Position numbers and translations under genes: made by a program
NCBI GenBank assembly: GCA_007128525.1
Contig: SKXG01000319.1
Location: 1 to 6,429, forward strand
From: Pseudomonadales bacterium
Lineage (GTDB): Bacteria; Pseudomonadota; Gammaproteobacteria; Pseudomonadales; Azotimanducaceae
DNA: 6,429 bases
Direction: 5' to 3'
Shown: piece by piece, positions 1 through 6,300 of the stretch
Layout of the letters: every line of letters starts with the position of its first letter
Position numbering within the stretch: the stretch's first letter is position 1
Notes under the pieces: model-generated
What the model saw: the letters and a program-made list of their open reading frames with translations, nothing else
Told to the model about the DNA's origin: nothing
The model's database searches: none

Positions 1-12
1 AGCGATCGCCAA

Positions 13-55
13 GATTGGAACCCAATCCGATGTATACGGCACGGTGAATAGCCGT
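13..55 (-). other. Short inverted repeats after the last gene, not a clear terminator
   Basis: Just after the transporter stop (58-56) the minus strand can form ACGGC (55-51) with GCCGT (40-36), then GATTGG (27-22) with CCAATC (18-13) around a 3-nt loop. The second is a compact 6-bp hairpin but is followed by TTGG, not a T-run. The stems could protect the 3' end of the mRNA or be chance; the true terminator probably lies beyond the window. Confidence 0.25.
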
Positions 56-1570
56 TCAAAGCCTCAGAGTCGGGCACGGTGAGACAGCGGTGTCGTCCCC
101 GAAGGACTGCGCTTCTGCCGGTGGGCCAGCCACCTGCCGGGAACGCTGGCCAGACAGCGCAGATTTGATTTCAAGGACTCGATCTCGGTCAAGGCGATAA
201 TTCAAGAAGAACAGTACGCCCATCAGCGTGAAAATCGACGTCACCGGTCCCGCGATCAGCCCCAGTTGCCAGATGACCTCCGGCGCGACCTCCCCGACAC
301 GCGCCTGGGTTGGAAAGCTGATCAGGTCGAGGCCGATGCCGCCAAGTACCGCACCGAGAGCGCTGGTGGCTTTCAAAGAGAAAGCCCGTGCCGAGTAGAT
401 CACACCTTCCTGCCTGTTTTCCGTTGCCAGTTCCTGTTCATCAGCGATGTCCGCCAGCATCGAGTTCAAGGTTACCGCCACAATCGGCAGTATCGAGCCC
501 CCTAGAAAATAGGTGGACAGGACCAGATAGAAGATGACCGGCGACTCATTGCCGGGAAGCACATCAGTGAACAGTCTGAGACAGATCAGCAAATTGCTGT
601 TCAAGATGCCGAACACCGCAGCACCGACCAGCGCATTGCGTTTATCAAACCAACGGGTAAACCAAGGGGCCAGCATGAATGAGATTGGCAGGCCGGCAAT
701 GGTAGCTATCCCGACCCAGCGCAGTTTTTCAGTTGGCAACTCCCAGAAGTGTACGCCCATATAAGTGTTGAATGTCCCTTCGACGGCGAGCACCAGACTG
801 GCCAGTACCGAGCCGACGAAAAGCACCCGGAAGGAGGGATTCCGGAACACCGAACCCAACTCCCGCAACATGGTCAGGACGCCGCCGCTGGTCGGCGCCA
901 CGGCCAGAGCCCGTGTGGCCTGCAGGTAGGGGATCTCTTTCCAGGTACCGGCGACACACAACAGGATACTGACCAATACCGTACTTGCTGCGACAACAGA
1001 CAGCAGCCCATAGCCACCGGGATTGTAGAGTCCATGTGTGAATTCCGGCGAACTCGGAAAGATAAAGCTGAGTGCTATGAAATAGAAACCGTAACCGCCC
1101 AGGGCCCCAAACAATGTGCTGTACGCGAACACGCGGGTTCGATCCGTGTAGTCATGCGCCATCTCCGCACCCAGGGCCAGATGCGGAATGTGGTAGAGCG
1201 TCAGAAACAGCCGCAGCGACACAGCCGCGACCAGCAACCAGATCATGTAGAAGGCCTGGCTCATATCCGCCGGGGGATTGAACATCATCAAAATGGATGC
1301 AGCGAAGGGCAATGCCGAAGTCAGCATCCAGGGATGCCGCCGCCCGAATCGGGTCTTGGTGCGATCCGACAGGTAACCTGCGACTGGATCGGTCAGTGCA
1401 TCCGCAAGTACAGCCAGCCCAAGCACCAATGCCGTCAGGCTGGCTGAAACCCCAATAATCTGGTTGTAGTAAAAGAGGACGAAGGTATTGAAGACCGAAG
1501 TCTTAACCCCTTCTGCTACCTGTCCCACACCAAAACCGAGCTTTGAGCTGATCGGAAGTTGACGGTCCAA
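56..1570 (-). CDS. GPH-family (MelB-like) MFS cation symporter
   Basis: Inner-membrane secondary transporter of the glycoside-pentoside-hexuronide:cation symporter family (504 aa; family members are usually 450-500). About 12 hydrophobic segments can be seen, roughly at residues 22-40, 43-64, 80-98, 106-127, 148-170, 187-208, 247-267, 284-304, 311-333, 344-372, 398-417 and 433-457, followed by a polar tail of about 45 residues. The family signature is clear: D57-x3-D61-P, then D69-R70, then R74-F-G-R-R-H-P-W81; D57 and D61 align with the MelB cation-site aspartates (Asp55/Asp59). A second motif, D140-Y-T-D-R-T-R146, follows helix 4, and an E-N-R-Q-E-G segment (384-389) precedes K400, which sits where MelB-type carriers have a conserved Lys. 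The start is TTG, supported by GGAG at 1581-1578 with 7-nt spacing; no good ATG lies near the expected N terminus. It is the last gene of the cluster, 59 nt after the second SDR. Substrate unknown; GPH carriers move sugars, glycosides and some other hydroxylated compounds. Confidence 0.92.
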   Translation of the reverse strand: MDRQLPISSKLGFGVGQVAEGVKTSVFNTFVLFYYNQIIGVSASLTALVLGLAVLADALTDPVAGYLSDRTKTRFGRRHPWMLTSALPFAASILMMFNPPADMSQAFYMIWLLVAAVSLRLFLTLYHIPHLALGAEMAHDYTDRTRVFAYSTLFGALGGYGFYFIALSFIFPSSPEFTHGLYNPGGYGLLSVVAASTVLVSILLCVAGTWKEIPYLQATRALAVAPTSGGVLTMLRELGSVFRNPSFRVLFVGSVLASLVLAVEGTFNTYMGVHFWELPTEKLRWVGIATIAGLPISFMLAPWFTRWFDKRNALVGAAVFGILNSNLLICLRLFTDVLPGNESPVIFYLVLSTYFLGGSILPIVAVTLNSMLADIADEQELATENRQEGVIYSARAFSLKATSALGAVLGGIGLDLISFPTQARVGEVAPEVIWQLGLIAGPVTSIFTLMGVLFFLNYRLDRDRVLEIKSALSGQRSRQVAGPPAEAQSFGDDTAVSPCPTLRL

Positions 1571-1577
1571 AGATGTG

Positions 1578-1581
1578 CTCC
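1578..1581 (-). promoter_or_regulatory. RBS (GGAG) fixing the TTG start of the transporter
   Basis: GGAG lies 7 nt upstream of the TTG at 1570-1568. It is the only good Shine-Dalgarno match near the expected N terminus and is the main reason for accepting TTG. The first three bases also fall in the 3' arm of an inverted repeat (1579-1585 with 1616-1622), so access for ribosomes may be limited. Confidence 0.65.
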
Positions 1582-1622
1582 AGGCCTACCGAAGCGCGAT
1601 TCTGTCGCCAGCAAAGCCTGGA
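1579..1622 (-). repeat. Inverted repeat/possible hairpin over the transporter RBS
   Basis: Read on the minus strand, TCCAGGC (1622-1616) and GCCTGGA (1585-1579) are perfect 7-nt complements separated by 30 nt. Inside the loop a second small stem can form: GCGA (1608-1605), 5-nt loop, TCGC (1599-1596). The 3' arm contains GGA of the transporter's GGAG ribosome binding site. No T-run follows, so it is not an intrinsic terminator. It could reduce translation of the transporter or be a processing site; a chance match is also possible. Confidence 0.35.
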
Positions 1623-1629
1623 TTGCAAG

Positions 1630-2466
1630 TCAGCCCTGCACGCCACCCCAAGGCAGCAGCCCTGTCAACAGCTCACCGCCATCGACTGGCAGCAGCACGC
1701 CGGTCATAAACGAGGCGTCAGGACTGGCCAGAAACCTGGCTGCATTGACGACGTCGGATATCTCGCCCCAGCGACCCAACGGAATCAACTCAGGTACAGC
1801 CTTGCCCATGACCGGGCTCTCGACACCGCCCCGGGACATCGACGTTTTGACATAGGTCGGGCAGATCGCGTTGCTGCGTATGCCTGCACTCGCATATTCA
1901 ATGGCCAGGCACTGGGTCAAGCTGGCCTGTGCCGCCTTGGCCAGGTTGTACGGCGCCTGGCCCTGGTGCGCCCGCAACCCGGCCGTCGACACCAGATTGA
2001 TGATGTTGCCGCCAGTGCCCTGGTGCAGGAACTGCCTGACTGCTGCCTGCGCACACAACCAACTGCCTCTGACCTGCACGGCAAGACAGGCTTCCAGATC
2101 ATCAACGCTGAGCTGATGCAGCGGCGCACCACCACGCCAGACACCGGCATTGTTGACCAGAATATCCAGCCGCCCGAAACGGGCGACCGTCGCCTCAAAC
2201 AGAGACTTTACGTCGGCTTCAACGCGCACATCACAGGTCTGAAAGAAGGCTTTGCCACCATCCCGGACAATCCATTCGGTGGTGCTGAGCTCAGGCATCT
2301 CATCAAAATTGCCGGCAGCCCGCGCCTCAGTCAGGTCGGCAATCACCACAGCAGCCCCTTGCATGGCGAATGATTGCGCGATGGCACGACCAAAACCAGT
2401 GCTGCCTGCGGTTATCACCGCCACCTGACCACTCAATGCCGTCGTCTGTATGTGGTTATCTGGCAT
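1630..2466 (-). CDS. SDR-family oxidoreductase (NAD-type), second of two
   Basis: Cytosolic classical short-chain dehydrogenase/reductase, 278 aa from the chosen ATG, expected to interconvert an alcohol and a ketone with a nicotinamide cofactor. Visible features: Rossmann glycine motif T19-A-G-S-T-G-F-G26; D44 at the end of beta-2, which usually means NAD(H) over NADP(H); D79 (C-D-V-R) near the adenine; N105-N-A-G108; catalytic S160, Y173-x3-K177; C202-P-T in place of the usual P-G. After beta-2 there is an extra stretch of about ten residues (51-68). The usual tetrad Asn of helix alpha-4 is Gln here (V-Q131-V-R-G). Start: ATG at 2466 has AGGG 6 nt upstream; the in-frame TTG at 2472 would add two residues but directly abuts that AGGG, so it is unlikely. 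It follows the first SDR by 8 nt and is surely co-transcribed. Substrate cannot be read from sequence. Confidence 0.93.
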   Translation of the reverse strand: MPDNHIQTTALSGQVAVITAGSTGFGRAIAQSFAMQGAAVVIADLTEARAAGNFDEMPELSTTEWIVRDGGKAFFQTCDVRVEADVKSLFEATVARFGRLDILVNNAGVWRGGAPLHQLSVDDLEACLAVQVRGSWLCAQAAVRQFLHQGTGGNIINLVSTAGLRAHQGQAPYNLAKAAQASLTQCLAIEYASAGIRSNAICPTYVKTSMSRGGVESPVMGKAVPELIPLGRWGEISDVVNAARFLASPDASFMTGVLLPVDGGELLTGLLPWGGVQG

Positions 2467-2472
2467 TTTCAA

Positions 2473-2476
2473 CCCT
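2473..2476 (-). promoter_or_regulatory. RBS (AGGG) deciding the start of the second SDR
   Basis: AGGG overlaps the TAG stop (2477-2475) of the upstream SDR and sits 6 nt before ATG 2466, a normal spacing. It leaves no room for initiation at the upstream in-frame TTG (2472). Confidence 0.5.
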
Positions 2477-3281
2477 ATTCCGCCGGGCGTTCGAAAAACT
2501 GTGCAATACGGCCACCGTCAACAACCAGGTCATGGCTGTTAATGAAGCTACCTGCATCACTGGCAAGAAACAGCGCCGCCTGCGCAATGTCGTCAGCCAC
2601 ACCGGACCTGGGCAATGGTGTCGCGCGCGCCAGGTTGCGTTCCAACTTCTCCAGCTTTCTGGCGTTGTCCTCATCGGCCAGCGTATTGGCCCGGGCAGAA
2701 CCACCCCAGAAGATCGGCGTGGCAATGGCACCCGGTGAAATGGCATTGACCCGGATGCCATGTGGACCAAGTTGTACGCCGGCATTTCGTGTCAGCTGCG
2801 ATACCGCTGCCTTGGCGGCGCTGTACAAGTAACCGCCCTGACCAAACCGATGCGCCGCGATACTCGAATTGTTGATGATCACACCGCCGCCCTGCGGCTT
2901 CATGATTCGGGCAGCGTGTTTGATGCCGAACACCACGCTGCCAAGCAGCAGCCGCAGACTGTAGTCGAAGTCTTCTTCCGTGACCGTCTCCAGCGATCCG
3001 CGATCTGGCGCACCAGCATTATTGAAGAGACAGTCAACACGGCCAAAGCGGGACACTGTCGCATCGACCAGAGCCTCTATATCACGCTCGTTCAGCACAT
3101 CAGCCCGCTGGAAAGCGCAGTGCTCACCCAGCGACTCGGCAATCGCCTCCCCTTTGTCGGCAGTGCGGCCTGCAATCATGACCTTGGCGCCTTCTTCGAT
3201 GAACAGCCGCGCCGTCGCCTCGCCAATACCACTGGTCGCACCCGTAATGATGGCGACCTTGTCTGCCAGTCTGTTACTCAT
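2475..3281 (-). CDS. SDR-family oxidoreductase, first of two
   Basis: Cytosolic classical SDR (268 aa, typical length). Motifs: T13-G-A-T-S-G-I-G20 for the dinucleotide; R39 after beta-2 (A-G-R-T) with no acidic residue there, which fits NADP(H) or mixed use better than strict NAD(H); D61-V; N87-N-A-G90; catalytic S140 and Y153-x3-K157 with the normal 13-residue spacing; S182-P-G184 after beta-6; C-terminal V-D-G-G (254-257). The helix alpha-4 Asn of the catalytic tetrad is replaced by Leu (about L112, in a segment L-L-L-G-S before G-I-K-H-A). Between 190 and 222 there is a long, charged substrate-loop helix. ATG 3281 is 2 nt after the stop of the quinoprotein gene, and its GGAG lies in that gene's last codons, so the two are translationally linked. 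It is only distantly related to the next SDR by eye, so a recent duplication is unlikely. Substrate unknown. Confidence 0.94.
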   Translation of the reverse strand: MSNRLADKVAIITGATSGIGEATARLFIEEGAKVMIAGRTADKGEAIAESLGEHCAFQRADVLNERDIEALVDATVSRFGRVDCLFNNAGAPDRGSLETVTEEDFDYSLRLLLGSVVFGIKHAARIMKPQGGGVIINNSSIAAHRFGQGGYLYSAAKAAVSQLTRNAGVQLGPHGIRVNAISPGAIATPIFWGGSARANTLADEDNARKLEKLERNLARATPLPRSGVADDIAQAALFLASDAGSFINSHDLVVDGGRIAQFFERPAE

Positions 3282-3283
3282 AG

Positions 3284-5233
3284 TTACTCCTCAATTTCCG
3301 TTGGTTCCTGTTCCGCCGCAGCCTCTGGCAGAGCAAAGGCCAGCAGCACGTTCCCTGGCATCTGATTGAATAGACTGTAACCGGACTGGACGTAGATCAT
3401 GCGGTCGGCCACCACCACACCACCTTTGTCGATGGCGCCGCCATGCCCGGAGACCTGATTGACGGTGTCAAAGGGTCGCGCCGTGGCCGCCTGCCAGAGG
3501 ACAGCACCATCAGCCGCTGCATGGGCCCGGACCTGGCCGTCCGTGCCCGCAGCAAAAATCACTCCGGGCGCACCGGCGGCCGCCGCCGAATAACCATAGA
3601 AATAGGAACAGGCTGGCCACGGCGTTCCTGTGGCACGGCCACCGTCCCCACCCAGGTCACAGCCACGCTCGATTCGGTGCGCCCATTTCTGGCTGCCGTC
3701 GCGAATGTCGAGTGCGTACAGGCCAGGTTGTGCCTCGTAACCCGGCATTCGATAGTCCGGGTCATTGACCGGCACATAAAGGGTGCCATCCTGCAGGCTC
3801 ATGCCCCAATGTATGCCCCCAAGCCAGGTGCCCTGACTCAGCCGGGTTCGCCAGATCAGCCGACCGTCCTGACCCGGATCCAGCGCATAGACCTCTCCTG
3901 ACTTCTGTCCGGCCAGCAGAATCTCACGACCGTTTTCAAGCTGTGCGCGAATGACAGAGGCGCCAAAATCAAAATCCGGACCTTCATCTTCCGGACAGTT
4001 CGCGCCTCGCGGTCGCATCGTGCAGGAATCGTTGTAGGTATCGCCTTTGGTGCCCTGGAAGGACCAGGCCAGCTCACCGGTGTCCATCGTCAGCGCAACA
4101 ATGGCATCGCTGAGTTCGGTTGCCGGCGCAGAGTTGTTCTGCCCCGTGCCTACATACAGCCGATTGCGGTCGGGGTCGACGGTCGGTGTAGACCAGACTG
4201 ACGCACCGGATGGTCCCCAGGCCGGAGCACCCACCGGATTGTAGCCGGTGCGCTGAGCTTCAGGCCCCATAAAAGTCTGCCATTGCACCTCGCCGGTTGC
4301 GGCATGCAGCGCCACAACAGCACCCCTTGCCCGGCAGCAGGGATGATCGTCCCGTCGCGCCAGCGACACCTCAAACGAGGACACCGGCACAAAGAGCTGC
4401 GTGTCGTGCTGAACCGGAGACCCTGTCAGCATCGACCAGGGATACAGGCGCAAGGTTCGCTCCCAGAGCACACTGCCATCCCGGGCATCCAGGGCCAGAA
4501 CCCGCGCCGCGGTGTCACCGACATACAGCACTGGATCACCCGTATCCGGATTCTGGCCGAGATGCAACGCAGTGCGCACTGGCGCATCAGCATCCTGCAT
4601 CCAGCGCACACAGCCGCTCCGACGGTCCAGAGCGAAAACCTGTCCGGCTGTCGTTGCAAGATACAGAGTGTCGCCAGCCACCACCGGCTGGGAGCGCATG
4701 GTTGCGGCGCCAGGCACAGCAAACGCCCATGCCAGTGACAGTTCAGCGACGTTGTCGGCATTGAGCGCGCTGTCGGGTTGGTGCCGGGTCTGGCGCAAGT
4801 CGACACCCCAGCGGCCGTTCCAGACAGGTTCGAGATCGCCGGCTGCTGACGATTTGGATGCGTCGCAATAGTCCGCTGCGGTTGGCTCGTAGCCGGCAAT
4901 CGAAGCGTCACCGGCCAACCAGTCCGCCAGTTGCCGTCGCTGGCCACGATCCAGGCCTTCTGCGTAGGGACGCATACTGCCCCGATTCATGGCGAACTGG
5001 ATCTGTAGCGGATGCATCTGTTGCAGTGCGGGCAGGCCTGGCGCTCCGGCCGTATCGCCAGCAAGGTGGCAGCTTGCACAGCGCTCCGTGAACAATGCGG
5101 CGCCCGGCGACGCCGCAGCGGTATCTTCAGCATCCTGCGCTTCGCCCGACTCTGCGGCCAGTGCCAGCGTACCCAAGCAGGCCACTGCCATCAGCATCAG
5201 AAGTCGCGACCCGCGTGATCGCCCAGATATCAC
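3284..5233 (-). CDS. Periplasmic PQQ/heme-c alcohol dehydrogenase, polyvinyl-alcohol-dehydrogenase type
   Basis: Quinohemoprotein dehydrogenase (649 aa), expected to oxidise an alcohol with PQQ and pass electrons through its own heme c to the respiratory chain. Residues 1-27 are a Sec signal (R5, R7, R10, then a hydrophobic stretch ending A-L-A). A cytochrome c domain (about 42-110) has C52-A-S-C-H56 and a likely axial Met, M87 (G-S-M-R-P-Y). From about 135 to 637 comes a PQQ beta-propeller: Trp-docking repeats end at about W169, W211, W257, W318, W390, W461, W517 and W580, giving eight blades. Adjacent C299-C300 resemble the active-site vicinal disulfide of PQQ alcohol dehydrogenases. The segments W339-G-P-S-G, G418-P-D-F-D-F-G and A441-G-Q-K-S-G match the cytochrome-containing PVA dehydrogenase family (EC 1.1.2.6), as does the domain order. 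Start is GTG 5233, overlapping the hydrolase stop as GTGA, with AGG 6 nt upstream. Family is firm; substrate is inference. Confidence 0.93.
   Translation of the reverse strand: MISGRSRGSRLLMLMAVACLGTLALAAESGEAQDAEDTAAASPGAALFTERCASCHLAGDTAGAPGLPALQQMHPLQIQFAMNRGSMRPYAEGLDRGQRRQLADWLAGDASIAGYEPTAADYCDASKSSAAGDLEPVWNGRWGVDLRQTRHQPDSALNADNVAELSLAWAFAVPGAATMRSQPVVAGDTLYLATTAGQVFALDRRSGCVRWMQDADAPVRTALHLGQNPDTGDPVLYVGDTAARVLALDARDGSVLWERTLRLYPWSMLTGSPVQHDTQLFVPVSSFEVSLARRDDHPCCRARGAVVALHAATGEVQWQTFMGPEAQRTGYNPVGAPAWGPSGASVWSTPTVDPDRNRLYVGTGQNNSAPATELSDAIVALTMDTGELAWSFQGTKGDTYNDSCTMRPRGANCPEDEGPDFDFGASVIRAQLENGREILLAGQKSGEVYALDPGQDGRLIWRTRLSQGTWLGGIHWGMSLQDGTLYVPVNDPDYRMPGYEAQPGLYALDIRDGSQKWAHRIERGCDLGGDGGRATGTPWPACSYFYGYSAAAAGAPGVIFAAGTDGQVRAHAAADGAVLWQAATARPFDTVNQVSGHGGAIDKGGVVVADRMIYVQSGYSLFNQMPGNVLLAFALPEAAAEQEPTEIEE
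3287..3290 (-). promoter_or_regulatory. RBS (GGAG) of the first SDR inside the end of the quinoprotein gene
   Basis: GGAG spans the last two sense codons (both Glu) of the dehydrogenase gene. It is followed by TAA, two bases and ATG 3281, giving 5-nt spacing. This arrangement favours ribosome re-initiation across the junction. Confidence 0.65.
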
Positions 5234-6288
5234 TCGTCGCCTGCTTTCAGATGTTCGTCCAGCCAGGCGATCTGCAACGCCAGTGCGCGCTCATAGCTGG
5301 GGCCGGAATAGATCTCATAGTGGCTGCCCGGGAGAATGTCGTAGCGGGCCGGTGCATGCTCCCGCACGATCTCATACAGCGCGCCACCGTTCTGTCGGAT
5401 ATCGAACAGCTCTTCATCCTCCACATCGATAACCAGAGTCGCGGCCCGGACGTCGGGCGCCCGTGCAAAGGGGTCATAACGTCGGTGCTGGCCCCAGTCC
5501 ATCGCACCCCGCAGTCCGGCCAGCTTTGACTCCTCGCCTGGCACCGGATCCAGCTCGCCGCGGGCTATGGCTGCGCGACGCTGCCAGACGGACGCCTCAG
5601 ACAATGGGCTGGCGGCAGGCAGGTTGCGCAGCCCGGCCAATGTGTTGACGCTGCCCGTCTGTACAATCAGCGCCCGAATCTGCGGCAACTCGGCACTGAT
5701 GTAGACGGCCAGCCCACCACCGAGACTGGTGCCCCACAGCGCCATCCGATCCGCATCCACTGCCGGCTCTGCACTGGCGAAGGCGAGGGCGTTGCGTATG
5801 TCCTCCAGAAAGCCGAACGGTTCGACGATCTCACGGACCTCTCGGATCTCCAGGTCTGCGGTGTCGTCTGCGTCACCGACCCGGTCAGGCGCAATCAACC
5901 GGCCAGGGCTGGCGCCCCAGCCACGATAATCGAAGACCAGTACCGCATATCCGGCACGGGCAAAAGGCGCCGCATACCCACGGTTCAAGTAGCCCTTGGT
6001 GCCTCCCCAGCCGTTGGCCAGCACGACCACCGGCACCTGGCGTGACGGATCGTCACGGTCAATCCCTGCCGGCAGCCACAAATCACCAGCCAGGGGAACG
6101 CCCTCGCTGATGATGTTGACGTTGTACCGTTCCGGTGCGTCCTGTGCGATCACAGCCGCCGGAACCACCAGAAGCGCCGCCACCAACAGTGCCAACACCA
6201 CCTTTGGGCGCCAGGCTGAGCCCACGACCCATAGCATCGTCCCTGCCTGCACTCCTGCCAGCTCTCCTGTCTGCTTAGTCCCCATCAT
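5230..6288 (-). CDS. Exported alpha/beta hydrolase (YcjY/dienelactone-hydrolase-like)
   Basis: Probable periplasmic serine esterase or C-C/lactone hydrolase, 352 aa from ATG 6288. A hydrophobic stretch (about 30-48) ends in A-V-I-A before Q-D-A, a likely signal-peptidase I site; no lipobox Cys is present. The mature enzyme begins with a beta-hairpin (S-E-G-V-P-L-A-G-D-L) typical of YcjY-like hydrolases. Next come N92-G-W-G-G (oxyanion-side loop), F119-D-Y-R-G-W-G, and the nucleophile elbow G186-T-S188-L-G-G. The catalytic His is H323 (P-G-S-H-Y). The acid is D291 or E292 in V-E-D-E-E; the position normally held by Asp is Glu. Start: GGAGG at 6300-6296 is 7 nt before ATG 6288. GTG 6294 is too close to it, while ATG 6237 would give a more usual signal peptide but a weaker RBS. 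It is the first gene and overlaps the quinoprotein gene by 4 nt, so the two exported enzymes are probably made together. It is not obviously an oxidised-PVA hydrolase; substrate unknown. Confidence 0.9.
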   Translation of the reverse strand: MMGTKQTGELAGVQAGTMLWVVGSAWRPKVVLALLVAALLVVPAAVIAQDAPERYNVNIISEGVPLAGDLWLPAGIDRDDPSRQVPVVVLANGWGGTKGYLNRGYAAPFARAGYAVLVFDYRGWGASPGRLIAPDRVGDADDTADLEIREVREIVEPFGFLEDIRNALAFASAEPAVDADRMALWGTSLGGGLAVYISAELPQIRALIVQTGSVNTLAGLRNLPAASPLSEASVWQRRAAIARGELDPVPGEESKLAGLRGAMDWGQHRRYDPFARAPDVRAATLVIDVEDEELFDIRQNGGALYEIVREHAPARYDILPGSHYEIYSGPSYERALALQIAWLDEHLKAGDE

Positions 6289-6295
6289 CTCCACC

Positions 6296-6300
6296 CCTCC
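6296..6300 (-). promoter_or_regulatory. RBS (GGAGG) of the hydrolase, first gene of the cluster
   Basis: GGAGG, continuing as GGAGGGG, is the strongest Shine-Dalgarno match in the window. It is 7 nt from ATG 6288 and 10 nt from a second in-frame ATG at 6285. It overlaps the possible GTG start at 6294, which argues against that GTG. Confidence 0.65.

Noticed and set aside
13..27. Hairpin GATTGG-3 nt-CCAATC as an intrinsic terminator of the cluster
   Set aside because: The stem is only 6 bp and AT-rich, and no T-run follows on the minus strand, so it does not meet the standard for a terminator.
749..1447. Open plus-strand frame of 232 codons opposite the transporter gene
   Set aside because: The translation is rich in Gln, Arg, His and Cys with no recognisable domain or membrane pattern. 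It lies wholly antisense to a clear GPH transporter and fits the spurious open frames common opposite biased coding DNA.
1917..2198. Other-frame minus-strand frames inside the SDR, quinoprotein and hydrolase genes
   Set aside because: They are Arg/Cys/Trp-rich out-of-frame products lying inside longer frames with intact catalytic motifs. I saw no sign of a frameshift in the main genes.
1573..2373. Open plus-strand frame of 266 codons opposite the second SDR
   Set aside because: It mirrors almost the whole SDR gene in antisense and has low-complexity composition and no family motif. The SDR on the other strand has a complete set of motifs.
2760..3365. Open plus-strand frames opposite the first SDR and its junction
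   Set aside because: They are antisense to a well-supported SDR, have no ribosome binding site or recognisable protein, and cross the gene boundary.
5175..5182. Lipoprotein signal in the quinoprotein (A-V-A-C at residues 16-19)
   Set aside because: The -3 residue is Ala instead of Leu/Val/Ile, the hydrophobic core continues past the Cys, and a better signal-peptidase I site (A-L-A) follows.
3284..5233. Firm naming of the quinoprotein as pvaA with polyvinyl alcohol as substrate
   Set aside because: The family match is good, but proteins of this architecture occur in many loci with no link to PVA, and the neighbours here (SDRs, GPH symporter, YcjY-like hydrolase) do not match the known PVA operon closely enough.
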